Part shown: positions 7,538 through 14,584 of the stretch, piece by piece
How positions within the stretch are numbered: the stretch's first letter is position 1
Layout of the letters: each line of letters starts with the position of its first letter
Source: Clostridiales bacterium
Lineage (GTDB): Bacteria; Bacillota; Clostridia; Oscillospirales; Acutalibacteraceae
NCBI GenBank assembly: GCA_019419895.1
Contig: JAHZIE010000042.1
Span: 5,695-22,620, forward strand
DNA length: 16,926 nt
Direction: 5' to 3'
Translations under genes and position numbers: made by a program
The notes under the pieces: model-generated
The model's database searches: none
The model's input: the letters and a program-made list of their open reading frames with translations, nothing else
What the model was told of the DNA's origin: nothing

Positions 7538-7938
7538 GTAGGACTTCTTGTAAGTTTTGAAATTCACAGTATGCCCTAAATATTCATGATGTGAAAGAAT
7601 ATCTGCGACCGTTCTTGATTGTCACGCATATATATTTTCAGGAACAGGGACAGGATAATTAATACCCAGTGATTTGTAGTAAGCAGAAGGCACAAGCACT
7701 TTATCCTTTTCAAGAATACTCGCAATCTGACTTGAACCATATGATTGAAAATTCTCTTAACTACATTAGCAGCAGTTTCTTCCACAATCCAGTGATGCTT
7801 ATCATCAGGTTCTTTTACATATCCATAAGGCGGATTTATACACAGTGGTTTCCCGGATTCGCCCTTTGCTTTAAACACAGCTTTGTTTTTTTGCTTGTAT
7901 CCTTTGCAGATTTTAATTTATTATATTTAATTTTCATA
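7538..7938 (-). pseudogene. Serine recombinase relic, N-proximal part of the recombinase domain, multiply frameshifted
   Basis: Read on the minus strand, successive frames encode contiguous pieces of the recombinase domain. AKDTSKKTK is followed by VFKAKGESGKPLCINPPYGY (7870s), WIVEETAANVVKRIF, then in a new frame GSSQIASILEKDKVLVPSAYY and SLGINYP. Another frame carries TVADILSHHEYLGHTVNFKT up to KKSY at 7538. At least three frame changes occur, the first in an A7 run near 7890. The catalytic resolvase domain is absent: a short MKIKYNKLK start with a fine ribosome site (AAGGAGG, 7 nt before 7938) is fused directly to the linker region. This points to deletion followed by decay of a Tn4451/TnpX-like or phage integrase. 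Confidence 0.8.
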
Positions 7939-7961
7939 TGATTTCCTCCTTACCGTGTTGT

Positions 7962-8075
7962 ATATTAACCCTTTATCACCGCTAATTCAATACTGCCCAC
8001 AAAAAAATATAAATAAAAATAATGGGCGATATTGTAAAGGGCAAGATTTTGTGATATAAATATTGGTGGGCAGTA
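7962..8075. promoter_or_regulatory. Divergent promoter region with 10-bp inverted repeat
   Basis: Two promoters point away from each other. On the minus strand: TTGAAT (7985-7990), 17 bp, TAATAT (7962-7967). On the plus strand: TTGTAA (8032-8037), 17 bp, TATAAA (8055-8060). A 10-bp inverted repeat TACTGCCCAC has one arm at 7991-8000, touching the minus -35, and the other at 8066-8075, at the plus transcription start. The spacing allows one regulator to control both directions. Confidence 0.6.
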
Positions 8076-8094
8076 AAAAAGGAGGTAATTATCT

Positions 8095-9860
8095 GTGAAT
8101 AACTCAAAAGAAACATTTAAATGCTATGAAAAAATAAGAAAAGAATTAGTTAATAAAGATATTGAAGCAGTTATGAGAGTAATAGCATTAAGGTACAAAT
8201 TCCCGTTAGGAGCATAGGAAAGAATAAGGAATTTATTAATCTGATGCAGAATATTGCGTTATTTGGTGATGCTGCTGATGATGATTCGGAACTAATTGAG
8301 CGTTTAGACAAATTATGCGAAAACGAACTCGAACTTGAAAATATTAAAGAATCGTGGTGCGAATTAAAGCATCAAGGATTAATTACACCTGCTGTTATCA
8401 ATTCGATGATAAATAGTTTTATGCTCTGTAATATTGGTAAATATGACTTGATAGTAGGAAATCCACCTTGGGTCGATTGGAAGAGTCTGCCATCAGTGCA
8501 TAGAGAAAATAAAAAATCAGTCTGCTATGCAAGGAATTTATTTTCAGGTGACGGGCGTACAGGTGGTAATAGCTTAAATATCTGTGCATTGATATCTAAT
8601 GTTACAGCGGAAAATTGGTTGGCAGATGGTGGAGTCATTTCTATTCTTATGCCTCAGAGCTTGCTATTTCAGCAGAGTTATGAGGGATATAGAAATTTTG
8701 AATTAATTGACGGACGACGTTTATATTTTCAGGAAATAATTGACTGGTCAAAATCAGGACATCCTTTTTCTCCAGTACAGCAACTGTTCTGCACATATAT
8801 TATTTCTGAAAGTGAACGTGACTACGAAAAAGGTATTCCGCTAAAACGAATTGTACTCAACAAAGGTAATAAGTTAGATAAAATAAAAAATTTAATAAAT
8901 GAGAATAATTTCATGGACTATTTTTCAATAGGACAAGGAGTAATCGGTAAAGCGTCTGTATCACGTTCCGCGTTTACATATGCTAAGGATACTAAGGAAT
9001 TAGCAGAATTTAATGTTATCGCAGGAAACACAGGATATACTGGTCGTGAAGGTGTGGAGTACTATCCTCAAGAGTTACAACTTCTTACACTAAAAAAGAT
9101 TAATAAAGAAAAAAAAACTGTTAATCTAGAGAGCTATCAAAATACAAAATCTAAGATATCGGTTGTAAAAAGAACACCAGAACTTGAAACAGTCTATTTG
9201 AGACCGTTGATAAAAGGAATAAATATTTCACGCTTTCATGTTGAACCTTCAGAGTACATAGTAGCTTTTCCTTATGATGAAAAGAATGTTAAGGTACCAA
9301 TTGGAAAGGGAATTTTATTGGATACATCGCCTAAACTATTAAAATATTATGAGCAGAATAAACAATACTTATTAGCTCAGACAGAATATAGTGATAAGAT
9401 AATAGGAGATGATTCTGCCCCTTATTATGCACTTGCTCGAACTGGTCCGTATAGCCATGCAGAATGGTATGTGATTTTTAGGGATAATACAAAATGGCTA
9501 TCGGCTGTAGTTGGTGAAATAGATACTGAATGGGGAGGCAGAAAAAAGCCGGCTTTCCAAAACCATTGTGTATCGGTATGTGAACGAGCCGATGGAACGT
9601 TTATTTCAGAGGATGAAGCGCATTATATTTGTGCGATTTTGAACTCTCATATTGCGGAAGATTATATTTTGTCAACTAGCGATAAGAGAACTTTCAAAAT
9701 TAGAATCCCCGTGAAAATCAATCCCTATGATGCAGAAAATACGATTCATTTAAGTTTATCTATGCTTTCTAAAAAAGCTCATTTATCGCATGAAGATGAA
9801 AAGAGGATAGAAGAAATAAGAACTGAGATTGATGAGCTGTATTTAAAAAGTCTGATGTAG
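8095..9860 (+). pseudogene. Truncated N6-adenine DNA methyltransferase (Eco57I/type IIG-like), disrupted
   Basis: A strong AAAAGGAGGT precedes a GTG start at 8095, but that frame stops at 8217 after 40 residues. The main open frame covers 8244-9860 (538 residues; open back to 8166), one frame behind, with no good ribosome site. Its catalytic motif IV is clear: DLIVGNPPWVDW near residue 70, followed by GGNSLNICAL and a large region that looks like a target-recognition domain, ending in a charged helix. The SAM-binding motif I (FxGxG), which should lie upstream, is missing, so both a frameshift and an internal deletion are likely. Full-length relatives are often about 900-1,200 residues and occur in type IIG, type I-like or DISARM-like systems; no partner nuclease or helicase is present. 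The AT-rich composition, unlike the flanks, indicates acquired DNA. A functional short protein from 8244 cannot be excluded. Confidence 0.75.
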
Positions 9861-9954
9861 CATTAATATATGTGAAAAAGAAAAAAGCGTTTTCTACCGG
9901 AGGCGGTAACAGATCTCATAACCGATCCGGAGAAGATTTTTCCATCTTTTCCGC

Positions 9955-9983
9955 TTGTGCCCGCAATTTTCTTGTGATAAAAT
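9955..9983 (+). promoter_or_regulatory. Promoter of the small cysteine-motif protein
   Basis: -35 TTGTGC (9955-9960), 17-bp spacer, -10 TAAAAT (9978-9983), giving a start near 9990 and a leader of about 27 nt. Confidence 0.55.
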
Positions 9984-10016
9984 AAAGTAAACCTTAAGAA
10001 AGCTGGTGTATGGATT

Positions 10017-10373
10017 ATGGAAAAAAATCAATTGAATGAATTTGTGGAAAAAGCAAAAGCTTTGATTAATGCGCCAACCTGCAGCAGTGAAGCAAAAGAT
10101 GCCGCGCAGCAATGGTTGAACGCTTTGGGGACTGAAAGGGAAAAGGACGAAACAATCAAGTTTATAAAAGAGCTGGAAGAAGATATTATGCCGATTGAAA
10201 GCCTAATCAGCTTTGCGGAATCCAAGGAAGGCGCCGCCTACTTTGGTGGAGATGCCGCCAATATTGCCGCCCACGCGAAAGAAATCAAGAATAACGGCGG
10301 TATATACTGCGATTGTCCCGCCTGCGCCGCCGCCGCTGAAATTCTGAAGCATAAAGAGGAGCTTCTGGGTTAA
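10017..10373 (+). CDS. Conserved small acidic protein with C-terminal CxCPxC motif
   Basis: A 118-residue soluble protein, mostly helical and acidic. It begins with an amphipathic helix (NQLNEFVEKAKALINAP), has EELEEDIMPIESLISFAES-like text mid-protein, a glycine-containing turn GAAYFGGDAAN, and ends with YCDCPACAAAAEIL. The CxCPxC near residues 98-103 could bind metal or be redox-active. I recall similar short clostridial proteins that have been labelled 'Hsp90' or hypothetical in databases; nothing here resembles the real Hsp90 fold. The start has only a weak GGTG-type ribosome site, but the frame, promoter and terminator all fit. GC content returns to that of the chromosome, so it marks the right edge of the AT-rich island. 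Function unknown. Confidence 0.75.
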   Translation: MEKNQLNEFVEKAKALINAPTCSSEAKDAAQQWLNALGTEREKDETIKFIKELEEDIMPIESLISFAESKEGAAYFGGDAANIAAHAKEIKNNGGIYCDCPACAAAAEILKHKEELLG

Positions 10374-10387
10374 AAGCCCTCCTTTTT
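10356..10387 (+). terminator. Intrinsic terminator of the small cysteine-motif gene
   Basis: GAGG-A-GCTT pairs with AAGC-CCTC (8 bp, one bulged A, 9-nt loop holding the stop codon), followed by CTTTTT. The stem overlaps the last codons of the gene. Confidence 0.5.
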
Positions 10388-10572
10388 ATGTGAAGGCATA
10401 CTTTTTTCCTTTGTGGAAAAGTAGGATCTTTTTCATTCACGCGCCTGTTTTTCCCGTCAAAAGTCTATTCATATGACATGCCCTTTCCCTGATGAAAAAT
10501 TCCTCCCGTCCCCCTGGCCACCCGGTTAAAACAGCCCCTTTCCTCTTGCTTTATTTTTACAAGGAGGTCCAT

Positions 10573-10735
10573 TATCGCGCGAACCAGAGAATGATTCAGT
10601 GACGTCGCAAAAGTTTATCTTCAGCGTTACTGTGAAATCCGAGACGAAATGATGACGGGTATGATGGATGCCGAACTGACGGACAGCCTTTCCCATTACT
10701 TCATCGTTCGGACGATCCCTCATCATCGGGCCGTG
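10573..10735 (+). pseudogene. DUF305-family relic
   Basis: An AAGGAGGT ribosome site at 10561 precedes a reading frame that lacks a proper start codon. One frame encodes YRANQRMIQ and then stops; the next carries YLQRYCEIRDEMMTGMMDAE and SLSHYFIVRTIPHHRA (to 10732). This is the N-terminal half of DUF305 (PF03713) proteins, whose hallmark is a MIPHHxAAIxM metal-binding-like motif; the family includes the copper-handling protein CopM. After HHRA the similarity ends. A lost start, a frameshift and a lost C terminus make this a decayed gene. The remaining sequence between 10388 and 10837 holds no other gene I can support. Confidence 0.65.
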
Positions 10736-10837
10736 GACGGAAAAAGCGGACAGAGTTCTGTTTTTCCATTCCTACCAATATTCTCTTCCGGACATTTTGA
10801 CTTGAGAATCGGCACCATTCCCAAACCGTTTTGCCGG

Positions 10838-10882
10838 ACAAAAGCTACCCCCCTATGCTCCGCATAGGGGGGTAGCTTTTGT
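10838..10882. terminator. Perfect 21-bp hairpin, probably a bidirectional terminator
   Basis: Positions 10838-10858 are the exact reverse complement of 10862-10882, with a 3-nt loop. The stem contains a run of six C/G pairs and ends in AAAAGC/GCTTTT, so each strand carries a short U tract within the distal arm. It lies 47 bp past the stop of the minus-strand surface protein and between convergent units, consistent with terminating both. Confidence 0.8.
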
Positions 10883-10928
10883 GATAAACCCGGTTCACTA
10901 TGTTTTTTCCATATGTTCTTTCCGCGGA

Positions 10929-13598
10929 TCACTTTTTATGACGCGCTTTCTTATAGGAATTATCCTTCCGCATCAGGGAAACTCCAATCATCCCTACGGC
11001 AGAAGCCGCGGCCAAAACAAGCCATAAAGAGGAGTTTGAGCTTCCACCTGTCCGGGGAATTTCCCCTTCCGGCTGTTCCGGTTCCTCCGGTTGATCAGGT
11101 TCCTCTGGCTCAGGGGGTTCGCTGCCGGTATCCTCTTTCTGGTTTACAAAGGAGGCGGTAGCCGTCGTCCCCTCACCGATAACGCCCTTATTTCCCTCCA
11201 TCGTTACCGTATATTCATCATTTCCGCTCTCCCTGACTTCATAGCCGGCGCCTGCCGGCAGGCCAACCGCGGTTATGCTTTCTCCATCTCTCAAGGTAAA
11301 GGACGCCGTATTATCACGGAAGGTCATACCGCCATAGACGCCATCGTCCAATTCCCCTGTTATGGTCACTGTAAAGGGGAACTCTCTCTCCTTATCCTCC
11401 ACTGAACCCATGACTGTCTTGGAGACAGTTAGATTTCCGACAGGCTTTTTTCTGTTGGTAATGGTGAGGAACAGCTTCTTATGGGCCGTATCCTGCGAAA
11501 CTTCAGAATAATCGACCTTATACTCCGTCCCCTCCTCCACAGCGGTGATGACAATCCCCTCTCCCAGGGTATCCGGGTTGGGAAGCTGGGTAAAACTTCC
11601 CGTCCAATTGTTACTCTCATCCAGCGTGATGGCGTCGAGCTCATATCCTCCGATTTTCAGACGGACAGTCACCGGCTTCTTTTCCTCTTCCCTCATGTCC
11701 GCCTGCCATGCCTTGGTAATTTCAAAGGACCATTCATCCTGCGGCGTTCCAATGACAACGGCACCGTTGGAGCCTACGCCGCCTCCCCTTGGGGCCTGAT
11801 TGCCGGTGATCCAAAGCTTCGCCTGGCTTTTCGCCAGCCTCTCGGCGGAATCCGATACAACCGCTTTCAACGCGATCCCCTTGGTCCAGTCCCTTATTCC
11901 TGTAATCCTTTCATCTGTCCCCGATATTCCATACCTTGGCGTCTCATCTGGAATTCCCAGCACATTTCCTGATTCCGGCTTAGTGGACTCCACCCCGCCG
12001 TCAAGATACCACGCGGCCTCACCGCCGCCCAGCATACGGTCATACAGGGTTACGGTATGCCCCTTATCCATCTGTGGCACCGCTACAAAATCATCCCCCG
12101 CCGCTCCAAGGGCAGAATTGGCCTCGGCCTTGTTGCCGAAAATCGCCCCTCCGTTTGTCACTGTGTTGGCGGCGTCTCCCGTCGGGCAGAACCACAGGCC
12201 CCCTCCAAGGATAGACGCGGTATTTTCGGTGATAACGGCGTCATACATATGAAGCGTATAAGGAACAGAACCGACGTAAACGCCTCCGCCCTGCCGTTCG
12301 GCGATATTATTTTGTATTTTTCCGGCGTTAAGAACTACCTGATTGGAAGCAACATAGAGCCCTCCTCCGCAGCCGCTGTCCGTCTCCCGCCCAACACGGA
12401 GCTCCGCTTTGTTGCCGCTGATAACACCCCCATTCATATTAAATTCTCCTGGAAAATACCTTTGCCAAAGTTCAAAAGATTGACCGTTTCCCATGGACAG
12501 ATACAAATCGTAAACAGCTATCCCGCCGCCAATCATTGCCCGGTTTCCCGATATAGTTCCGCCATTCATAGAAACCGAAGCCTGGCCGCAAATCATAATC
12601 CCGCCGCCATAGCGTTCCGCAACGTTATCTGAAATTTCGCCACCAGTCAGCTCCATGACAGCTATAGACTGGAAATCAGGATATGCGGGTTCCCCCACAA
12701 ACACGCCGCCGAAATCCCCGTGATTCCTGGTAATAGCGCCGCCGCTCATGGTAAAAGAGCTGTTGCCCCCTGCCTCGATCCATAGGGTAGCATTATTAAT
12801 ATCACTATCCAGCATGGTATCATTGTTGGAAATTTCTCCCCCTTTGAGCTCCAGATGCCCACCAAAAGCCACACGGATCACACCGCCGAACTGATCATCA
12901 TAGGCATTGTTTCTGATGAGCCCGCCACTCATTTCCATGTGGGCCTCAGGGCCGCTTACAACAATTGTTCCGCTCCAACCTTCTTCACAGATATTGTTTT
13001 GAATTGTCCCCGATTCCAAGCTAAAACTGCCATGGCAGGAAATGATGTCACCGTTATTCTTCAGAGGAGTATTATTCTGACTGCGTGCACAGGCCGCGTT
13101 AGTACCGTCGATAATCAGAAGCTGAGGATCCCCTGTACTGGTACGAATGGTGAGAGCTCCTCCTTCCAAGATTTCAAAAGCAGTCGGCCTATCAGGAGAA
13201 TCTTTCGTTTCCACATTGATCTTTCTAGCCTTGCCATCGTCCACAAGAGTGATATTTTGGCCGCGTTTTATCGTAACAGTATCGGTCAAAGAAATATCTC
13301 CCCCGATGATAATTGTTGACGGGACTTCTCCCGCTTCGTCTAAGGCTGTTATCAATTCCTCAAAAGTTGTGATGGGCTGGTTGTCCAATAATTGAACTGA
13401 GACACACTTTCCCACATGATCAGGCCCTAGAGCGCAGCTCTCGGTCAAGGGACAGGCAGCTGCTGTATCTTCCTCAGCTCTAGAAGAGGCATCCTCCTCT
13501 AAGGCGTATGACGAAATAGGTACGAACAACATTCCCATAAATAAGCATAGACAAAGCAAACTCGCCGGTAGACGTTTTTTTCCTGCTCTGTTTCGCAT
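10929..13598 (-). CDS. Sortase-anchored beta-helix surface protein (putative adhesin)
   Basis: An 889-residue exported cell-wall protein. The signal peptide spans residues 1-32, with cleavage after SSYA. A short Cys-containing stretch follows. From roughly 70 to 600 there are about nine coils with the pattern GG-x-I-S-x-N-x-A followed by GGG-hydrophobic, the signature of polymorphic-membrane-protein-like right-handed beta helices. Two CnaB/pilin-like immunoglobulin-type domains follow: one from EWSFEITKAWQ (~625) and one from GNLTVSKTVMG (~725). Next come a Pro/Glu-rich wall-spanning region, the sortase motif IPRTG (~847), a hydrophobic helix and a basic tail. GAGGG lies 8 nt before the ATG. 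It likely mediates adhesion or host interaction, which is inferred from architecture. No sortase gene is in view, so a housekeeping or distant sortase must process the non-canonical IPxTG. Confidence 0.88.
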   Translation of the reverse strand: MRNRAGKKRLPASLLCLCLFMGMLFVPISSYALEEDASSRAEEDTAAACPLTESCALGPDHVGKCVSVQLLDNQPITTFEELITALDEAGEVPSTIIIGGDISLTDTVTIKRGQNITLVDDGKARKINVETKDSPDRPTAFEILEGGALTIRTSTGDPQLLIIDGTNAACARSQNNTPLKNNGDIISCHGSFSLESGTIQNNICEEGWSGTIVVSGPEAHMEMSGGLIRNNAYDDQFGGVIRVAFGGHLELKGGEISNNDTMLDSDINNATLWIEAGGNSSFTMSGGAITRNHGDFGGVFVGEPAYPDFQSIAVMELTGGEISDNVAERYGGGIMICGQASVSMNGGTISGNRAMIGGGIAVYDLYLSMGNGQSFELWQRYFPGEFNMNGGVISGNKAELRVGRETDSGCGGGLYVASNQVVLNAGKIQNNIAERQGGGVYVGSVPYTLHMYDAVITENTASILGGGLWFCPTGDAANTVTNGGAIFGNKAEANSALGAAGDDFVAVPQMDKGHTVTLYDRMLGGGEAAWYLDGGVESTKPESGNVLGIPDETPRYGISGTDERITGIRDWTKGIALKAVVSDSAERLAKSQAKLWITGNQAPRGGGVGSNGAVVIGTPQDEWSFEITKAWQADMREEEKKPVTVRLKIGGYELDAITLDESNNWTGSFTQLPNPDTLGEGIVITAVEEGTEYKVDYSEVSQDTAHKKLFLTITNRKKPVGNLTVSKTVMGSVEDKEREFPFTVTITGELDDGVYGGMTFRDNTASFTLRDGESITAVGLPAGAGYEVRESGNDEYTVTMEGNKGVIGEGTTATASFVNQKEDTGSEPPEPEEPDQPEEPEQPEGEIPRTGGSSNSSLWLVLAAASAVGMIGVSLMRKDNSYKKARHKK

Positions 13599-13688
13599 GT
13601 TTCAATCCCTCGCTAACTTTTAAATTTTTCTGCTAAGATATCATATCCATTTCTTGAATCCCTATATGACCACTCTCCTCCATCGAAA

Positions 13689-13836
13689 AATCTAGACAAT
13701 TTCGTTCATCTATGGTATCATATTTTTAGTATTTTATTACATGTTAAATCCTGTCATAATTTACAAAATAGGAGATCGAGCTGTAGAACGATATTGTCTA
13801 GATTATGTATCCTGAAAAGCCTGATATTGTCTACTA
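13689..13836. repeat. 19-bp inverted repeat plus third motif copy upstream of the surface protein
   Basis: AATCTAGACAATTTCGTTC at 13689-13707 recurs inverted at 13786-13804 with 18 of 19 identities, 78 bp apart. The core GATATTGTCTA of the second arm (13790-13800) occurs again as a direct repeat at 13823-13833, exactly 33 bp away (about three helical turns). A weak -10-like TATGAT on the minus strand at 13717-13722 lies between the arms. The set sits about 90-235 bp upstream of the adhesin start. Confidence 0.75.
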
Positions 13837-13963
13837 ATAATTTCAGCATTTTAACCTTTTCCCGCTTGAATCATACCGGAAAAACATCTCCGGCAAAGAT
13901 TCGCCATCTTCCCTATCCCAGCATATAATGGTTTGTCATCCCATTATTAGGAGGTGCAAAGCC

Positions 13964-14140
13964 ATGATTATGACAGCAACTGTACAGGAGGTTTGGTCCT
14001 CCAGCCTGCTGGTGCGGGATCACGCCACTTCTCAGGAGGTTATTGCGCACGCGAGAAACGCGGGCTGCTTTTCTCCCGGAGACAGGGTGCGCATTTGGTA
14101 CAACGGCGCCATGACCAACAGCCTGCCTCCCCAGATATAG
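13964..14140 (+). CDS. Small conserved-looking protein, possible OB-like fold
   Basis: A 58-residue protein with AGGAGGTG 7 nt before the ATG at 13964; a further in-frame start 12 codons upstream lacks a ribosome site. The sequence MIMTATVQEVWSSSLLVRD, then GDRVRIWYNGAMT and SLPPQI at the end, reads as a compact five-strand barrel. I recall similar short clostridial proteins (DUF3221/YobA-like endings with NGxMTxSxPPQI), but the function is unknown. A TATAAT at 13924-13929 could be the -10 of its promoter, with a poor -35. It is divergent from the surface protein and followed by its own terminator, so it is probably monocistronic. Confidence 0.7.
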   Translation: MIMTATVQEVWSSSLLVRDHATSQEVIAHARNAGCFSPGDRVRIWYNGAMTNSLPPQI

Positions 14141-14195
14141 GCTATCCGGATCCGGCGGATTTCTTCCTGCGGTTGTCTCCGATAGCTAGTTTTTT
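14141..14195 (+). terminator. Intrinsic terminator of the small protein gene
   Basis: GCTATC (14141-14146) pairs with GATAGC (14181-14186), extended inward by GGA/TCC after a bulge, with a large structured loop. It is followed by TAG and six T at 14190-14195. It starts right after the stop codon. Confidence 0.6.
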
Positions 14196-14254
14196 CGTTC
14201 ATACTGCATTTAACAGAAAATTTGGCACCAGGCTTGACGCATGATTTCACACCC

Positions 14255-14283
14255 TTGACACTAGAAAAAAGTTATGATATAGT
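14255..14283 (+). promoter_or_regulatory. Strong promoter of the T-box operon
   Basis: Perfect -35 TTGACA (14255-14260), 17-bp spacer and -10 TATAGT (14278-14283), preceded by a TGA. The start near 14290 is just upstream of T-box stem I. Confidence 0.85.
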
Positions 14284-14289
14284 TATAAC

Positions 14290-14550
14290 AAATCAAATAG
14301 CAAAACCGATGAAGCAGGAAAAAATCAGAGAGTTTCTTCCCAGCGAGCAGGGGGTGGTGAAAGCCCTGTATGAAATACTGAATAATATGGTCTGCTGAGG
14401 GCGGCGTCAAATGCGCCGACGTTGGGCTCGCGTCAGTTAGCCAGGGATATGTTGGTATCCTGCTGAGGGTTCATATTAGAACCAAATCAAGGTGGCACCG
14501 CGGTAATTTCGCCCTTGACTGTAAGCATTTACAGTCAAGGGCGTTTTCAT
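14290..14550 (+). ncRNA. T-box leader, best read as tRNA-Trp responsive
   Basis: The canonical T-box AAGGTGGCACCGCGG is at 14489-14503. Upstream is a stem I with the AGAGAG bulge (~14327) and a GGTGGTGAAAG apical loop between CAGGG and CCCTG; its base pairs GCAG with CTGC. The specifier region GAATAATATGGT (about 14380-14391) offers UGG (Trp) at 14388-14390, or AUG shifted by one. In the antiterminator bulge UGGN, N is C, which pairs with discriminator G73; bacterial tRNA-Trp has G73 while tRNA-Met has A73. That, and the TrpXYZ-like genes downstream, favour tryptophan. Uncharged tRNA would promote read-through of the terminator at 14510-14547. Confidence 0.92.
14510..14547 (+). terminator. 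T-box-controlled intrinsic terminator
   Basis: A perfect 15-bp stem (14510-14524 with 14529-14543) with loop GCAT is followed by TTTTCATTTTA. It starts 7 nt after the T-box sequence and competes with the antiterminator, as is standard for this leader class. Confidence 0.9.
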
Positions 14551-14584
14551 TTTATTCAGCATATTCTGGGAAAGGATGATATCT

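Noticed and set aside
7880..7938. Programmed frameshift at the A7 run in the recombinase start
   Set aside because: The heptamer is not in the frame needed for a standard -1 slip, and the protein is broken again further on, so simple decay explains it.
13928..13963. Earlier start for the 58-residue protein
   Set aside because: The ATG at 13964 has AGGAGGTG at ideal distance; the earlier ATG overlaps the -10 element.
14387..14389. AUG (Met) as T-box specifier
   Set aside because: Possible by position, but the UGGC bulge predicts discriminator G73, not the A73 of tRNA-Met, and the downstream genes are TrpXYZ-like.
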